Source: Isoetes taiwanensis (lineage: Eukaryota > Streptophyta > Lycopodiopsida > Isoetales > Isoetaceae). From it: a stretch of 64,000 bases of DNA. Position numbers and translations under genes: made by a program. The number at the start of each line of letters is the position of its first letter. The stretch's first letter is position 1. Below, piece after piece: positions 44,124 through 61,464 of the stretch. The notes below the pieces were generated by a model that saw only the letters and a list, made by a program, of their open reading frames with translations, made no database searches and was not told the origin of the DNA. The DNA lies in assembly GCA_021234155.1 (NCBI GenBank), contig JAJEKV010000012.1, positions 4,469,789 through 4,533,788 on the forward strand. Direction: 5' to 3'.

Positions 44124-46292
44124 CATTAATTTGAATGTTTTTCTTAAGTCTATTGGCTATTCTTTGTATTATGGTTTCAGATATACCCATTTATGTAGGC
44201 ATGGACCAAAGGAGCAAAAATGCTAGTATTAAATGTATATAGATAGTTGAAGATTTCACATTGTTATTTAAACTGTGTTTTTTTGCCTTGATCCTAATCA
44301 TGCTCTGTATCATCACTAATTTGACTTTCTCCTCACTTGCTAGCTACTCTAGGCATTAAAAGAGTAGACTTTCACATAGTAAGGCATGTATATATGTAGA
44401 AATTGCTATTAATAAATCAAAAATAATTTTTTCTTGCAAATTTAACCTTGTCTTATTTTGGGCTACGTTTTTTGCCCTGAAACCGATCATGCTAATCCCT
44501 TTGTTGCTGACCTCGATCTCACCAGGCACTTCAATGCCTTGATTGATTTGGAAACTTGCCGCTTACTATCGCCGGTTTGCCCCTCCAGCTTACGAAATAC
44601 CAGGTTAGTTGTTGAATCCCATTGCCAGTTGTAATGCTACTGCATGATTCGAGCTCTTATAAATTAGAATATAGCCTTCTGAGGCTTGTACTGCATAATT
44701 CGACCCCTTAGCATCTTGTTATCATTAATTTTGTCTGGTTGCCAACTTGATTCTTACGTGGGTAGTTTGCCTTGATTTCAATCTGTGAAATGCCATCTAA
44801 TTCCGGACTTTTGGATGATACGGACTCTCTAATCAGATCTGTCATATCAGCCCTGTTTGATGTTAATAAGGGTAAATTTATTTGCATAACAGACTGATGC
44901 ATAACAGCCCATTACTTCCTTTTGTTTGCATAAGGTAGTATGCTCAAGTTTATGGCCTTTTTTTCATCCTACTTCATCATTGGATCTGATCTGAAACTAG
45001 GCTCATTTTGTTTGTGCTTTATAATGCACTTACCCATCATTTTGTTACATACTAATCCTGCTTGGGCTGATTGTGTTTTGAAAGAGCGCGACGTAGTATG
45101 TCTTGCTTTTATTCTCACATTAGGCTAGAAAATTTTGAAGACTATTTGCTTTGCCTAAATACCTTATTAAAGAGTTTTATGGCTGTGACAACATCATTGA
45201 AATACTCCAGGTTTCTGAAAAATTAAAAGATGGCTTTCATTACTTTACTTATTCATGATGTTTGGATTTTATGGTAAAGTTTTTGTTGTTGTCAAAATCC
45301 ATGTAACTATCTTCACGATTATTTGGTTTTTACAAGCCACTATGATTTAAAATCAATAAGAACAATTATGATTGTCTAATCCACTACTCGCATTGCTTAG
45401 ATACATCTTAATTGGTTTATTTGCCTCTGAACACCTTTGAACTATCTCGATCGACAGATAACCACTTCAAATTAACTTGTTTACATTAGTTACCCTTCTC
45501 ATTTTAAAGAAATCATACCTCTGAACCCTACCATGATGCTGCTCCATAACATGCTTTTGATCTTATTTGAGTTCATAATTGTTTATTTGCATTGTTTTAT
45601 GACAGTATTGACCGTGTTTTTACATTCATAAATACAAAAAAGGTTGGACATGGATGACAACCGGTTCTTTGCTACGACACCTGTAATACGGATTGCAACT
45701 AATTCCGTTTGTTTGCTTTCTATGGATGCAGGTAACAGCAAAGGCTTTGACCTTTGATGTATTTGGACAACAGAGTTTTCCTTCAAAGGAGTAGATTATT
45801 CTGTTTGTCTGAATGTTTTATATTATTACTCTAAAAGAATACTCTTACGGTCATATATGTAACACTATCCTACAGTAGGTTTGTTAAGATTTAGCTTCGT
45901 TGAGTTTAGCTTTTGCTAAGGTGTTCTATGCTCTCTCTCTCCCTTTCTCCCTCCCTCCCTCCCTCCCTCCCTCCCTCCGCATACGACGAGAGACGGTTTT
46001 TATACCATATTCGTTGAGAGTTGAACGAGAGACAAATGTCTCTCGTTCCCTGACGAGCCTATTAAATCCCCTTCGACCGGATTTTTGAGTCTGCTCCACC
46101 GGAATTTCTTCGCGCCTCTATTTTGGCGGCAATGTGACTTCGAATTATCCCACATTCCAAGTTTTGAGTTTCGAATCATCCCACATTTCTGTTTTTTAGC
46201 TTCAAGAATCCCATATTTTGAACACAAGCCTCATTTTTCCTCATTCCCGATCTCAGAATCTAATATTGTTCGGCCTTAGCTGCAATACTTTG
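44124..46292. other. Intergenic
   Basis: AT-rich, no gene recognised. A frame near 44500-44610 (HFNALIDLETCRLLSPV) ends at a CAG/GT and might be an exon, but no family was recognised. A (CCCT)n run lies at about 45935-45977. Confidence 0.4.
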
Positions 46293-47680
46293 ATGGATCC
46301 GGTAATCCTCGGCATGATTGCCATGCTTCTGAGGGCCATTCTCCTTGGATTAGCATTCCAAAACTATTGTCTTCATTTGATACAAGAAATCGAACAAGCA
46401 GACCCGATGGATTTCTTAGAACAGGATGAAGATGTAGAAGACAACATAAACTATATGTGTGCATCTTCCACTTTGTTGCTGGCAGCTTCCTTGAGACTAA
46501 AGAGGCCTCCAAGGAGATTTTGGGTTTGTCCAAGGCAGACAACACAATGGGACAACATTGACAATCATGCTTGGAACTGCCTTCCCTCATTTGAGGATGA
46601 TATGTGGCACCAGTTCTATCGGATGAAGAGGGTTGCATTTGAGACTCTGGTTGGGCTCATTGTCCCTTACCTAATCAGATTAGGAATCAAGGTAAGAGCC
46701 CCTGTTGATCCCAGAAAAGCAGTGGCTATGGTTTTATATTTTCTAGCACATGGTGAGAAGCCTTTACATGTAGGTCAAAGATTTTATGTTGGTAAAGCTA
46801 CTGTACAGAAATACACAAAGAAAATAACTCTGGCCTTGGCTTTTAAGACCATCCTTTACAAGAGGTTCATTGCCTTACCAATAGGCCAAAGATTGTTAGA
46901 TATAAACAAAGAATTTGAAGATGCTATAGGTATACGTAATATCTTTGGAGCAGTTGATGGTTCTCAAGTGTATTTATACAGAAAACCTTGGAGCAAGGAC
47001 AAGGGTGATGATTATTATTCGAGGCACAAGAGGCATTCATGCCCTAATGCAAGGTGTGGTTACTCACTCAAGGTTATTTATAAATGTTTATGTCAACAGG
47101 ACTGGCTCTGTTCATGATGCAAACCAGTTTAAAAAGAGTTTATTATATAAGAGGTTAGCTGCCAGACAAATTTTGCAGGGTCCAATAGTTCAAATGAGTG
47201 GTAAAAAGATTAATAAAGGGCAAATGACAGATCAAGATGTTACTATCACAATTCCACCAATGTTGCTCAGGGATTCAGCTTATCCCAGTCAAAGATTTCT
47301 TCTCAAAGTCTTTCCAGATGGCAAAGGTGGCTATGGCAGATTCAATAAGAGAATTTGCAGAGGTAGAATATGTGTGGAAAATGGCTTTGGTATAGTCAAG
47401 GAGAAGTTTAGAATTCTGGAATCTTTGCCAATTCATGTTGGCAGAGCAACCAAAATTATCCATGCTTCATGTGTTTTGTGGAATTTCTGTATCAATGCAG
47501 GAACTTGAGCTTGAATACTTACCAATCTCTCCAGATCTGTCTGAGAACAATTATTACGAGACCGAGGTCATGAACAAAAGAATGAAGAAAGAAGGTGATC
47601 AAATTAGGCATGTCATTTTCCAAAATTTGGAATGTGTTAATCTCTTCTCAGGATGCCGCTTCTTGTCTGAATGCTGTTAG
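46293..47680 (+). pseudogene. PIF/Harbinger transposase
   Basis: Start chosen at the ATG at 46293 (MDPVILGMIAML). Conserved steps: FYRMKRVAFETLVGLI, KAVAMVLYFLAHGEKPLHVG (helix-turn-helix region), then the DDE nuclease with D in FGAVDGSQVYL (near 46955), D in TGSVHDANQF (near 47115) and E in ICVENGFGIVKEKFRI (near 47380). One base off near 47040 and another near 47490 break the frame; the C-terminus continues ELEYLPISPDLSENNYYETE in the third frame. About 440 residues is normal for the family. No partner MYB-like protein and no terminal inverted repeats were found. Confidence 0.85.
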
Positions 47681-47880
47681 TTCATTCCAGATAGCCATGA
47701 GCAAAATTTTCCTAGATGATTCTACTTGTATGGTGACCTGCCCAGATGATTCCCCCATCAGAGTCTGATTCTTTATGCTTCTATGTTATTTTGTTGGATT
47801 GTTTCTTTAGGGCAGCCATCTGATAGCAGCTGCTGAAAATCTATATCCGACTAGAAAATTGCAATTACAGAGATATAGAT

Positions 47881-51930
<4,050 letters not shown>

Positions 51931-51931
51931 A

Positions 51932-52992
51932 GAATATGTCTTCTAGTGGTACCTAACTATTGGAGTTTGTTACATAATTGTTTCGTTATGGGCTAACCAT
52001 AAGATTCCCATCGATCCGAGCCATCGGATCGCCATTCTGGGAAGGGACGAGCGCCTATATTAGGCCATTTCTGTTTTGGCTCGGTTATCGGCGCTTCCTC
52101 TTCTCTCTCAGCAGTACCTTATTCTCTGTGATTTGTTTCCCAGGCAGGGGAGGGGCTTCTCCCTGCTTGGTTTGGCCAATTTGGCGTTTCTTTCTTGCTG
52201 TCCTTTTCTGGCCTTTAGCCTTCGTCCTGTGACCTTCGTCCTCGATCCTAGTTTGTAAGGAAGTCCTTTGGTATTCGGGCGGTTTGTTGGTTTCATGCGA
52301 GTCCCATTCTAGAATCCCATCGATCCGAGACATTGGATCGCCATTCTAGAATGGGACGAGCATGCATGTTTTGCATGCATCGCGGTGGCGCATGCCCATT
52401 CTGGTGGGAGTTCGCTATTTTAGGCGCGATTCTGCAGCAACATCTCATCGGCGCTTCCTCTCTCTCTCGCCAGTACCTTATTCTCTGAAACCCACCCCCC
52501 CCTTTTGTTTTGTATTTTTATCGCGTGGCACGCTACAGAATCAGCCCCTCCACTCGGGAGGTTTGTTTTGTCTTGTTGTTTTGTTGGTGATGTGCGTGCA
52601 AAGAGCGAAGCCAGCGCCCTGCTTCACTTTTCCATTCGTGGGTTTTGGGAGCGTTTTTTATGCCTTGCGTTTGTCCAAGCCCCTTGCCGAAGGCTTATCA
52701 CTAGGGTTTTTCCTCGAAAACCCGAAAGGGGCCGGTTTTGTGTCTCTCGCGAGTCCCTTCCCAGAATTGCAAGATTGTGCAATTTGGAGAACCTATATGA
52801 TAAGGAGCCATGGCAACATTTTAAGACTTGAGCACTCGATCAGAATATGTCTTCTAGTGGTACCTAACTATTGGAGTTTGTTACATAATTGTTTCGTTAT
52901 GGGCTAACCATAAGATTTGCAAGACTGTGCAATTTGGAGAACCTATATGATAAGGAGCCATGGCAACATTTTAAGACTTGAGCACTCGATCA
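51932..52992. repeat. Tandem duplication A-[insert]-B-A-B
   Basis: Block A (51932-52005; 52843-52916) and block B (52767-52842; 52917-52992) occur twice each, almost identical. The first A and B are separated by a 761-base insert (52006-52766); the second pair is continuous and is the empty site. Confidence 0.85.
52006..52766. mobile_element. Composite insert of two related inverted-repeat elements
   Basis: Two units, each bounded by inverted TTCT(G/A)G(G/A)A(A/T)GGGAC ends (52035 to 52314 and 52344 to 52766), and each preceded by a 29-bp direct repeat (52006-52034 and 52315-52343) holding CGATCCG/CGGATCG palindromes. Both units share an inner segment near CATCGGCGCTTCCTCT and CAGTACCTTATTCTCTG (52090-52130 and 52447-52488), so they are relatives. 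No transposase. Confidence 0.65.
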
Positions 52993-53259
52993 TACAAAAC
53001 CACATGGACCCCCCATCGCTAAGGCGTGCAACTCTAATTTTAATGCAATTATATCTTTGACATATGAGATAGAAATCACATGGCCCATCGCTAAGGTGTG
53101 TAACTCTAATTTTAATGCAATTATATCTTTGGCATATGAGATAAGAAGCATTTGTGACAATATTGTTAATTGAGGAGTGGCAGATATATAGAAAATGGCA
53201 GATATTGGGTAGTGAGTAGTATCATTAAATTTGCTTAGTCATAATTACCAGTTGACATG

Positions 53260-54114
53260 GGAGGCTTTTCAGTTAAAGTTTCTATTGGGGCGATGGGATA
53301 GAGTTCTTTGGCAAAAAGTTGCTGATTTTCTACAGCCTATTCTGCCACACCAAGAAGATATTTTGGTATGGGTTTGTCATGAAGAAATTAAGGAGTGCAA
53401 ACTTGTGAACTCTATGTATCAGTTGTTGCTTGATACTGATATTCTTCCTCCGTCTAATAAGTGGTCTCTTCAACTTCCTCCTCTTCAATGGCAGAAGGTG
53501 TGGTCTTGGGCATGGGACAAGCTACTTCATCCTAAAGTGGCGCTTCTTTGGTGGCGATTCTTCATAGGTGTCTCATGGGTTAACGTGCTTGTCCATAAGT
53601 TTAACCCTAGAATATCAAATCGTCCAAAGATGCAAGCGTGGATCCGAGACCATTGAGCATTGCTTTTTCATGTGTGAACACCTTAGACGTGTATGGACCG
53701 GGTTGTTTTCCCTTTTCAGGTTTCACTAACAAGTCAACAACCGCTTTTGGCAATTTACCCAAGTACCGGACGACGAAGTTACGTGGGCGTGCTTTTCATC
53801 TAGCAGCCAGGATGGTTGCTTTGGACTATCTGGAAAAAGACGAAGATTGGTAATCTTCAAAGGTCTGGATGTGGCAGATAATCGTGTTCTCCAAGAAGCT
53901 CAAGGTTACATTGTAAAGTCGTATCATTGTTCTTCACTTGCCCCTCGCAAGAGGCGATTGATTTTTGAGGAGTATTTGGATGTGCACTCTTATGCTTAGG
54001 CAGGTTGCTTCACTCGGTGGGTCTCTGCTTATCCGCTGAGATTTTATTCCTGTCTCTGCATTTATACTTGTATTTGACTCTTTGATTGAATAAAGTCTGA
54101 CGTCCCTCAACAAA
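53260..54114 (+). mobile_element. LINE (RNase H/zinc-type C-terminus), 3' fragment
   Basis: The plus frame 53231-53656 has DILVWVCHEEIKECKLVNSM then WSWAWDKLLHPKVALLWWRF, the pattern of the zinc-binding domain after RT in plant LINEs (W...PKV-x-x-x-WR). Frame changes follow, with the IEHCFFMC zinc Cys/His near 53655 readable in another frame. It ends with GAATAAAG and a short A-rich tail near 54090-54115. Confidence 0.6.
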
Positions 54115-54115
54115 A

Positions 54116-57100
54116 AATAATTACTCTGCATCTGCTTAGGCCAAATTAAAAGTTCTAAAATGTGCTTGACCTTAAAAGTAAAGTTGCAATGGTTAGGGTC
54201 GAACGTTAGGGAGAGTGATTGTCAAGGGATAATAGAGGCAATAAGCTCATAAGTCTTTGTTTGTTACACACATTTAGCATTTGTCAAAAGTAAAAGTCAA
54301 TAATTGCATTTCTTTGATACATTGATACAACTGAGGGCTTTTTGGCCTTCTCCAAGTTTGGCATGTGCCATGGTGATGGCAATCCCTATATGTTGCCTTG
54401 GGGTTTATTGACATTTTAAGCATATTGTCAATAATGCCTTTTGAAACTATCGTATAGTTTAGTTTGATACATGCAATGAAAATAGTATCAAACATTGTGT
54501 GTGTGTGTTAAGAATTCAACGTTATATTTGGTACATTCATTCCTTGAATGGATTGACACGATTCACCAAGACTGCATTGAACAACACTGTCCTAGCCCTA
54601 GTAATTACAAAGACGCGTATTCAAGGTTGCATCATTCTTTGTGGCCTATTTATAATGGTAAAACTGTCATTTAAATAGCCGTAAGAGTTGTACGATGACA
54701 ATTTACTTCTAGCTTTCATGTTGCCCTTTGCTATATCTTTTGGATTTATACAACTTGCAAATGACTGAATTTGTGCATCCATCTCGCTCATGTTGAGAAT
54801 AATCATTCCAGCTTCATGAAGCCTGCATGAATTGTTTGCTGTAGAAGACAGTTGGCATGAATATCTAAAAAATAAAGAGGGGTTTGGTTAAGCAAATTTC
54901 ACTTGAATGCCAGCTTCTTGTATACATGATTTGCTTACATGGTCAGGCAATGTGAACAAAAATCAGACCGATATGTCTCTCGAATAGTAACAGAACTCCT
55001 GTAAAACAAAATGATCCCATCAGCAAAATCAATGACATGGACCTAGCCGAAATAGATTGTTAGCGCGATTCCACTTAGAAACAGATAGTAATGCCACTTT
55101 CTAAAACGTTAGTACATCCATCTTAATGGAGCAATTCCAATAAAAAAATATGCAATACAAATAAGGAATAACCTGGGGCCCTATAAAGTATAAATGTTTG
55201 ATTATCAATGCAATCAGATTCTTCTCAATAGAAACAATTGACCCGAGCCCAAAAAATAAATGTAGGTCCCAAACGTAAGACTACAATATTCAACCTCGCA
55301 AAACAATTGTAGAACCAACCGGATGTTGAATGATAGAAAGACTCACATAATACCACGCTGAGGGTTTCCCTTTACATTAGATAATTTTTTCGATATCATC
55401 TTGCATAATGAATATGCGTATATGACAATTTTACCTTATCCGTAAAAATGTTCATACCGATTTGTACATTTTGCCAAATTTCCCCTCGCTACATGTAATA
55501 TATTAATGGATGTCCGATAATTTGCAGCAAAGATCTACATATGTCACCACAACTACCTAATATATTCGCAACTTTGTTCACAGAGTGTAGGCCCACGACC
55601 ATTACATCTATGACCATAATTACCTAACATATTGTAATAGGCATGCCTAGGCATGTCGGGCTTTTGCTTTACGTGCATCAAATTTGAACTTAGAGTTGTG
55701 GTAATTGCCTTTAATCCATTGACAACATGCCTTCTGACAACTATCCATTTTTGTTCCCTATTTGCCATTCCTTTTGAATCTTAGGGATTCTTTCTATTAA
55801 CAAATAGAAAATAGACAACTTAAATAAGAGACGTAAAAATCTAATGTGGCACATTGCAAATGCAGCAAGGAGTAGTGAGCCATGAGCCTTGGACAATTCC
55901 AAATATCCTAAGAATGTTTGCATTTTGACCCAGAGACATTAAACTGGATCATGGAAAAATGCACAGCCTAAGCATATGCTAAAATCGAAGTGAAAAACAC
56001 AATGTATGGATTTGTACCTGGTAGAGCGAGGGCCAATATAATGGGGAGCGACCAACTGCTTGCTGCTTCATTTGACACCCTGCCACCATCACCACATTCA
56101 TCAAAGGGCGAGCTTCATTCTCCTGCAATAATAATTCATGCCATAGATCAAAGTATTTCTAAGCTTTAAAAAGGACAATATATCTAATGCAACACTAAGC
56201 GTATGCGATCTGAGCCGCTTGGTATCATAATCAAATAAGAAACGCAAGGAAGCAAATACTCATTGTTCGACAAAGGATTATACATAATCATTTATAATCA
56301 TATAGAAGGCATCTAATTATGCATAAACATTTGTGCTTCTGTGCACAACACACTTGCTTAGGAACCACCAACTATTAACATCAAGAGAAACTACACAAAG
56401 ACCCAGATAGAAATGATTTGGAACCTATGGTGCCCATCAAAATGACATATGCACAGATAAATTCGATTGATGTATGACCATTTAGGTTTCTAGTAGCATG
56501 ACACATTGGTGTATAAAAGCAGCCATGGATCTGTCTTCATGTGACCAGCTTAAAAGCTCCTGATGAAATACATCAATATTGTAGATCAAGAGTCCAGATA
56601 AAGCAAGAAAGTTATTAAACCTAAATTGGAGCAAGGAACAACAGACCCATTATAGATCCCAGAATAAAACAGAAAAATGTGTTGCCTAGTGGATTAGAAG
56701 AACTAACCTCAGACCTCAATCTTCTCCTTGATCATGATCAACTGAGCACAGTCAATAATGACTTCTAGCTGATTGTCCATGTTCATATTAGTTTAACTAA
56801 TGATCTCATCATTTTCATGCCGATGTAATCCTTGCCATAGTCTTCTGATGGCCCAAAATGTTCTAATATGTGAAGAGAAATTATAAAAGATCTAGAAAAG
56901 CTTGGCCAAGGACATTTGAGCAACGCAATTGCTATATCCAATGCCCTAGAAAAATTCAGAATGTCAGAGCACAATAAAGGCCAACTTAAAAGTAACTGTA
57001 GAATGCATATTTATTATCAAAATTGGATGTGAGACCTTTGAGTCTTCTGCAGTTGCTAACCTCCAGAAACATCTAATGAATGCCTATATCTATTATCTGC

Positions 57101-57344
57101 TCCAAACCATCTAGCTATTCCTGCACACAACGAAAAGACTTTTAGAGCATTTCAAGCCATGGCAGACTCATAAATTCTAACATTCATTACACATCTAAAT
57201 GCATCCATAAGTTTACCAAGGTAAAAAAACACCATCCATTTTACAAATATTGTACCTGAGAATCGCGCCTCAATTCCAGACCAAAATGTCACCTATGGGA
57301 TTTGGTCCCTAGCTTTGATACTCATTGTTCACTACTTTTGGCAG
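54116..57344. other. Intergenic or intron
   Basis: AT-rich. ORFs here are short; none recognised. Confidence 0.4.
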
Positions 57345-58010
57345 GAATTTCCAACGAATGGTTCCAGATTAAATGCTGGGTATCAACTACCTTCTGAACT
57401 TTTCCTTATTATATATTCAAGAAATAAAAAGAAAACACTGATGTTGCCAGAAGTCTTAAAGGTTAAGGTGGAAGCTATCTTTCTGCATGATGTCTATTGT
57501 GGGCATATGGAACTACAGGTCAAGAAGAAAGGAAGCAATATATTTTCTTTCAAAACAATGGCCACACCATTGTTACAAACACAGACGAAATGTGGAGAGT
57601 ATAATTTCAAATTCTACTTGGTACTGAATATGGAGGATGTTTTCCGCCTTTAGGAACATGTAATCAAATTTGATCTGGAGTTCCCATTGCACTTGTGCAG
57701 GCAAATGATTCTAACTGTGTATATGAGGCAGCACAGCCCATTGAGAAACATTTATTCATTGTGAAACAGCAAAATGGGATGTACAGTTTCCATTTGATAA
57801 TCCTGTCTTTAGGTTTGTTCTGTATCTTACCTAATCAACTTGCTCATTTTCTAAGATTAATACGTTAAGATCTGAAGTTACATTTCATCTGGTATTTTAG
57901 AAGGAATAACTGATAAAGTTCTTGATAAATGGACATTTGAAGATGAAGTGTTTCATTCTGTCCTTGGATTCCTGCAACTACCAACCAAGTTGATATAGCA
58001 GTGGGTTTAG
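57345..58010 (+). other. Unidentified host-gene exons
   Basis: After an acceptor (TTTTGGCAG) at 57344 a frame runs to 57653 with NAGYQLPSELFLIIYSRNKK and LKVKVEAIFLHDVYCGHMEL. Further coding-like pieces follow at about 57704-57812 (NCVYEAAQPIEKHLFIVKQQ) and 57900-58000 (DKWTFEDEVFHSVLGFL). Intron-like GT/AG signals separate them. I do not recognise the family. Confidence 0.45.
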
Positions 58011-58213
58011 CAAGCCTAGCTTGGCTTGGTTCCCCATCTTGTTACAGCCAGCAGAATTTTCGATTCTTAGCATATACATATTTTCTTGAATCACTTTTTA
58101 CCTGATCTGCTTACTTATATTCTATGGGAGATATAATAATAATAATAATATTATTATCATGCTCCGTAGGACCCTAAGGGTCATGAAGCAGCAAAATACA
58201 ATGATCCAATGAT

Positions 58214-60240
58214 TTAGCACTGCTGTTGTGTTTTAAATAGAAAATCTCGATGAGTTTCCACTGATTTCATATAACAGCCTAGTATTTTAGGATTTAATGA
58301 TAGCAAAGAGTGAAAATTTGGATGATCTATACCATATTTGTCTCGTATGTGCTGATATGCCGAACACTTTAAGAAAACATGATGTTCATCTTCCACTTCG
58401 CTAGTTCTGCAGATGTCACAGGTCCGTTCCTCTCGGATCAATTTACCCCAACGTCCTGTCTCTATTTTCAAAGAATGAGATCCGGACCTATATCTTGCAA
58501 TTGTTCTTCTCATCTGTTTAGAGATAGGAGCATCTAAATAATCTGGGCTTGCATAAATGAGTAACGGATTTACCTCTTCGTGATAAAAGACCATCTTTGA
58601 ACCACGTTTTTCCCACAGTTTTCTGACAAAGTTTTCCTGAACCATTTCTCTAATCATCGAGCTCGAGTCCGCCAAGAGTTCGCCATTATCCCCCACCGGG
58701 CAGCCCAATCATGTACTTCTTTGAGCCATCCAGATGGTAGATCCATTGCCATTTTTGGTAATCTGCTTACATCCATCAGCCGTAATCTGTTTACAAAATT
58801 CATAGTCAAGCATAAAGCCTCAGCTTCTAAAGGAAGAAGACCCGTTTCTGCCAAAAGAATCGCATATGGAATCTGCTTGCACACTCCCAATACCTCCTGA
58901 ATAAATAGATTCCATGTTTTAGCGTGTATAGAGGGCCCCCAAATGGGAGCACCATACAGCACGACTGTCTGAACTAAGGTTTTAAACAACATTTTTTTGA
59001 GCCCCCAGCTGGACAAAGATGCACTGTGACATTTTGACAACATAGAATATAAAGCCGCCTTACCTCCTATAATAATGCTCCCAAGACGACTCCTTCCATT
59101 TGTAGTTTGAGCAAATCTCCAGACCTAGGTATTTGTAACAGTCCACTTCTTCTAGTCTCTCGCCTTGATATGTGAAGATCGGTTGCTTTGCTTTACTGCG
59201 CCAATCACCATAATTTTTGTCTTTGAAAGATTTACTTTCATTCTGTGGGAGCTCGCGAAGGAGCTCGACAGTAAATGTTCTTGTAGACCTTCTTGGGAAT
59301 GTGCTATTAGCACTACATCGTCAGCATACAGTTACAATTGCACCACAAAGCTTCCTAACTTGGTTCCAGCTTGTCCCCTGTTCCGTAGCCACTCCTCCAA
59401 CTCATCTATATAAAGTCCGAACAGAGTCGGCGATAGTGGGCAACCTTGTTTAACACCCATCGTGCTCACGAATCTCATGTGGTATATCGAAGACAGCTTG
59501 GCTAGTACCTCTTCATATAAGCTGCAGCACGCACCCCTCCAAGCCTGTGGGACATCAAGCTGTTTCATTCGTATCCACAGTTTTTCTCTAGGCACGGTGT
59601 CAAATGCTTTGGAGAAATCAATGTAAGCCAGATAAAGTGCTTGTCTTGGATTCTTGGCTTGCTCAAATAAGACTCTCAGAGTAAGAAGAAGGTCTAGGGT
59701 GTTATGTTATTTTCTGAACCACGCACGGCAAGAAGCTCTTTATCATGGCGTCACCCTAATCACTAATTTTCTGTTCCAGCAAACATCCCAGGAGCTTAGA
59801 ATACATGCTGCCTATCATTATGGTGCGATAATTTCGCACCTCTTTTCTACAACCTGATTTATATATGGGGACGATCCTGCATTCTCTCCAGAATTTTGGT
59901 AATCCATGCCGGACAGCCATGTTTATAAGCTCTGTTAGCTTATAGGTTAGTTTTCCATCTGCCCATTTCATTAGTTCGGTCGATAGACCCATTAAGTCAG
60001 AGGCTTTCCCATTTTTCATGCATTGCAGCTGGGACTCCACTTCATCTACATCAAAAATATCTTCAGTAATGTTTATAACGGGCATCTCACCAGCATCAGC
60101 ATTGAAATATATCTCCTTTACCGTAGATAGAAGATCTTCTACCCCAAATGTGCAGCCGATTTGTTTTGCAAGTTCTTCCGTAACATTTTGGGATTTTATG
60201 AGCATGTTGCTAAGATCGGGATCATCGGCTTTTGCATGAA
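58214..60240 (-). pseudogene. LINE-B ORF2 reverse transcriptase and zinc region
   Basis: Pieces in several frames: FRGECRI-type region (KFWRECRIVPIYKSGCRKEV, NYRTIMIGSMYSKLLGCLLE), AFDTVPREKLW (motif A), GVKQGCPLSPTLFGLYIDEL (motif B) and YADDVVL near 59333-59315 (motif C), then AILLAETGLLPLEAEALCL and the zinc motif CDICRTSEVEDEHHVFLKC. RT is complete in landmarks but frame-broken. Confidence 0.85.
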
Positions 60241-60477
60241 AGTTTTACTCTTCTTCTCCTTAATAAGTTTCTTGTACCATTTTGGCTTCAATCTGCATTT
60301 TTTTGGCAGCTCCGCCTTTGCCTTCTTGCAATCATCACCCACCAGCTGTTGTGCATGCGTCCACCTGATCTTTTCCTAGTGATGCCAAATCCCAATTTAG
60401 CTGCTTCCAACATTATGTTGGTTAAGTTCTGAGAGTCTGTATCAACATCGCCCACCCATTGCAAGCACTCCAGCATG

Positions 60478-60775
60478 CTACTCAAATGCGATCTTTATGC
60501 CTAAAATCCAGCTTGATTCTAGGTTTAAAAGCTCCCACAATGGACTGCCTGTGCACTTGTCCACTTCCAGCCCTCCATGTCCACGCCCCACACCAAATTC
60601 CTTGGTATTCCAGACTGATCCTAATACAGTGAACTTCTCAATTTGTGGTAAACCCCGCATTTGATGTTCCCATGTCTCTGAGAGCAATAAAACATCTGCC
60701 ATCTTCCAAATATGCTCACATGCATGCACCTTGGCTTGGGACAAACCATGTATATTCCAAGCCAATACCCTTAGA
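60478..60775 (-). pseudogene. LINE-B ORF2 endonuclease, N-terminal remnant
   Basis: VLAWNIHGLSQAKVHACEHI, LLSETWEHQMRGLP and FTVLGSVWNTKEFGVG match the first third of the endonuclease; the rest is deleted and replaced by an early stop. Confidence 0.75.
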
Positions 60776-60786
60776 GTCCGGATTTC

Positions 60787-61464
60787 CTAGTCATTTCTCT
60801 TTCGAGAAGTGACCACAGCTTTGCCAGTTCTGTCCAGATATGCTACGAAACCTTCCTCCCTTCCTACTTTCACTTTTGCCCATTCTTTTTTACGGGCTTC
60901 TAATTGGGCTGGAGTGAGATCAGCATCCAGCCAAATCTTATGTTCTTTAAGAACTGGCTTATTCATAAGTACCCTATTGCGTGCATCAACACTCTTGAAT
61001 TTAATCAGAATTGGCCGAGTATAGTTACCTGGTTTACCGAGTCTTCTGCAGTGAATTACTTGAGGTTCATGAAGCCTCATAGTTTCCTTGAAGAAGTGGT
61101 CAACTGTTAGATTTACATCTTCATTCTTCTCCTCTGCCAATCCTGAGATTTTGAGATTTTGTGCTCTGATTTCTTGTTCCCTGGTTTCTTGTGTCACTAT
61201 TTCATCATGCTTCACTAGCTGTACTGCAACCGCATTTGTGATCTCAGCCATATCAGGAACCCTAGTTTCAGATTTCATGGATAATGCCTCTTTCAATTCC
61301 AAATTTTGTTGTGTCAAGAATTTGTTTTGACTAACTACTTCTCCGAGCATCTCACGCAACTCATTAATTGCTGATTTCATGTCGGTTAGCATGGCTAGCA
61401 TCGATGCCGAATCCCCTTCATATTCGGCCTTCTCTGGAGACGACTTCTTCCCTGACCTGGTCAT
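60787..61464 (-). CDS. LINE-B ORF1, apparently intact
   Basis: 225 residues from the ATG at 61464. It has a basic start (MTRSGKKSSPEKAEYE), coiled coil (INELREMLGEVVSQNKFLTQ), RRM (AQNLKISGLAEEKNEDVNL) and C-terminal domain (IWLDADLTPAQLEARKKEW). Same plan as LINE-A ORF1 and unbroken. Confidence 0.82.
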   Translation of the reverse strand: MTRSGKKSSPEKAEYEGDSASMLAMLTDMKSAINELREMLGEVVSQNKFLTQQNLELKEALSMKSETRVPDMAEITNAVAVQLVKHDEIVTQETREQEIRAQNLKISGLAEEKNEDVNLTVDHFFKETMRLHEPQVIHCRRLGKPGNYTRPILIKFKSVDARNRVLMNKPVLKEHKIWLDADLTPAQLEARKKEWAKVKVGREEGFVAYLDRTGKAVVTSRKRND

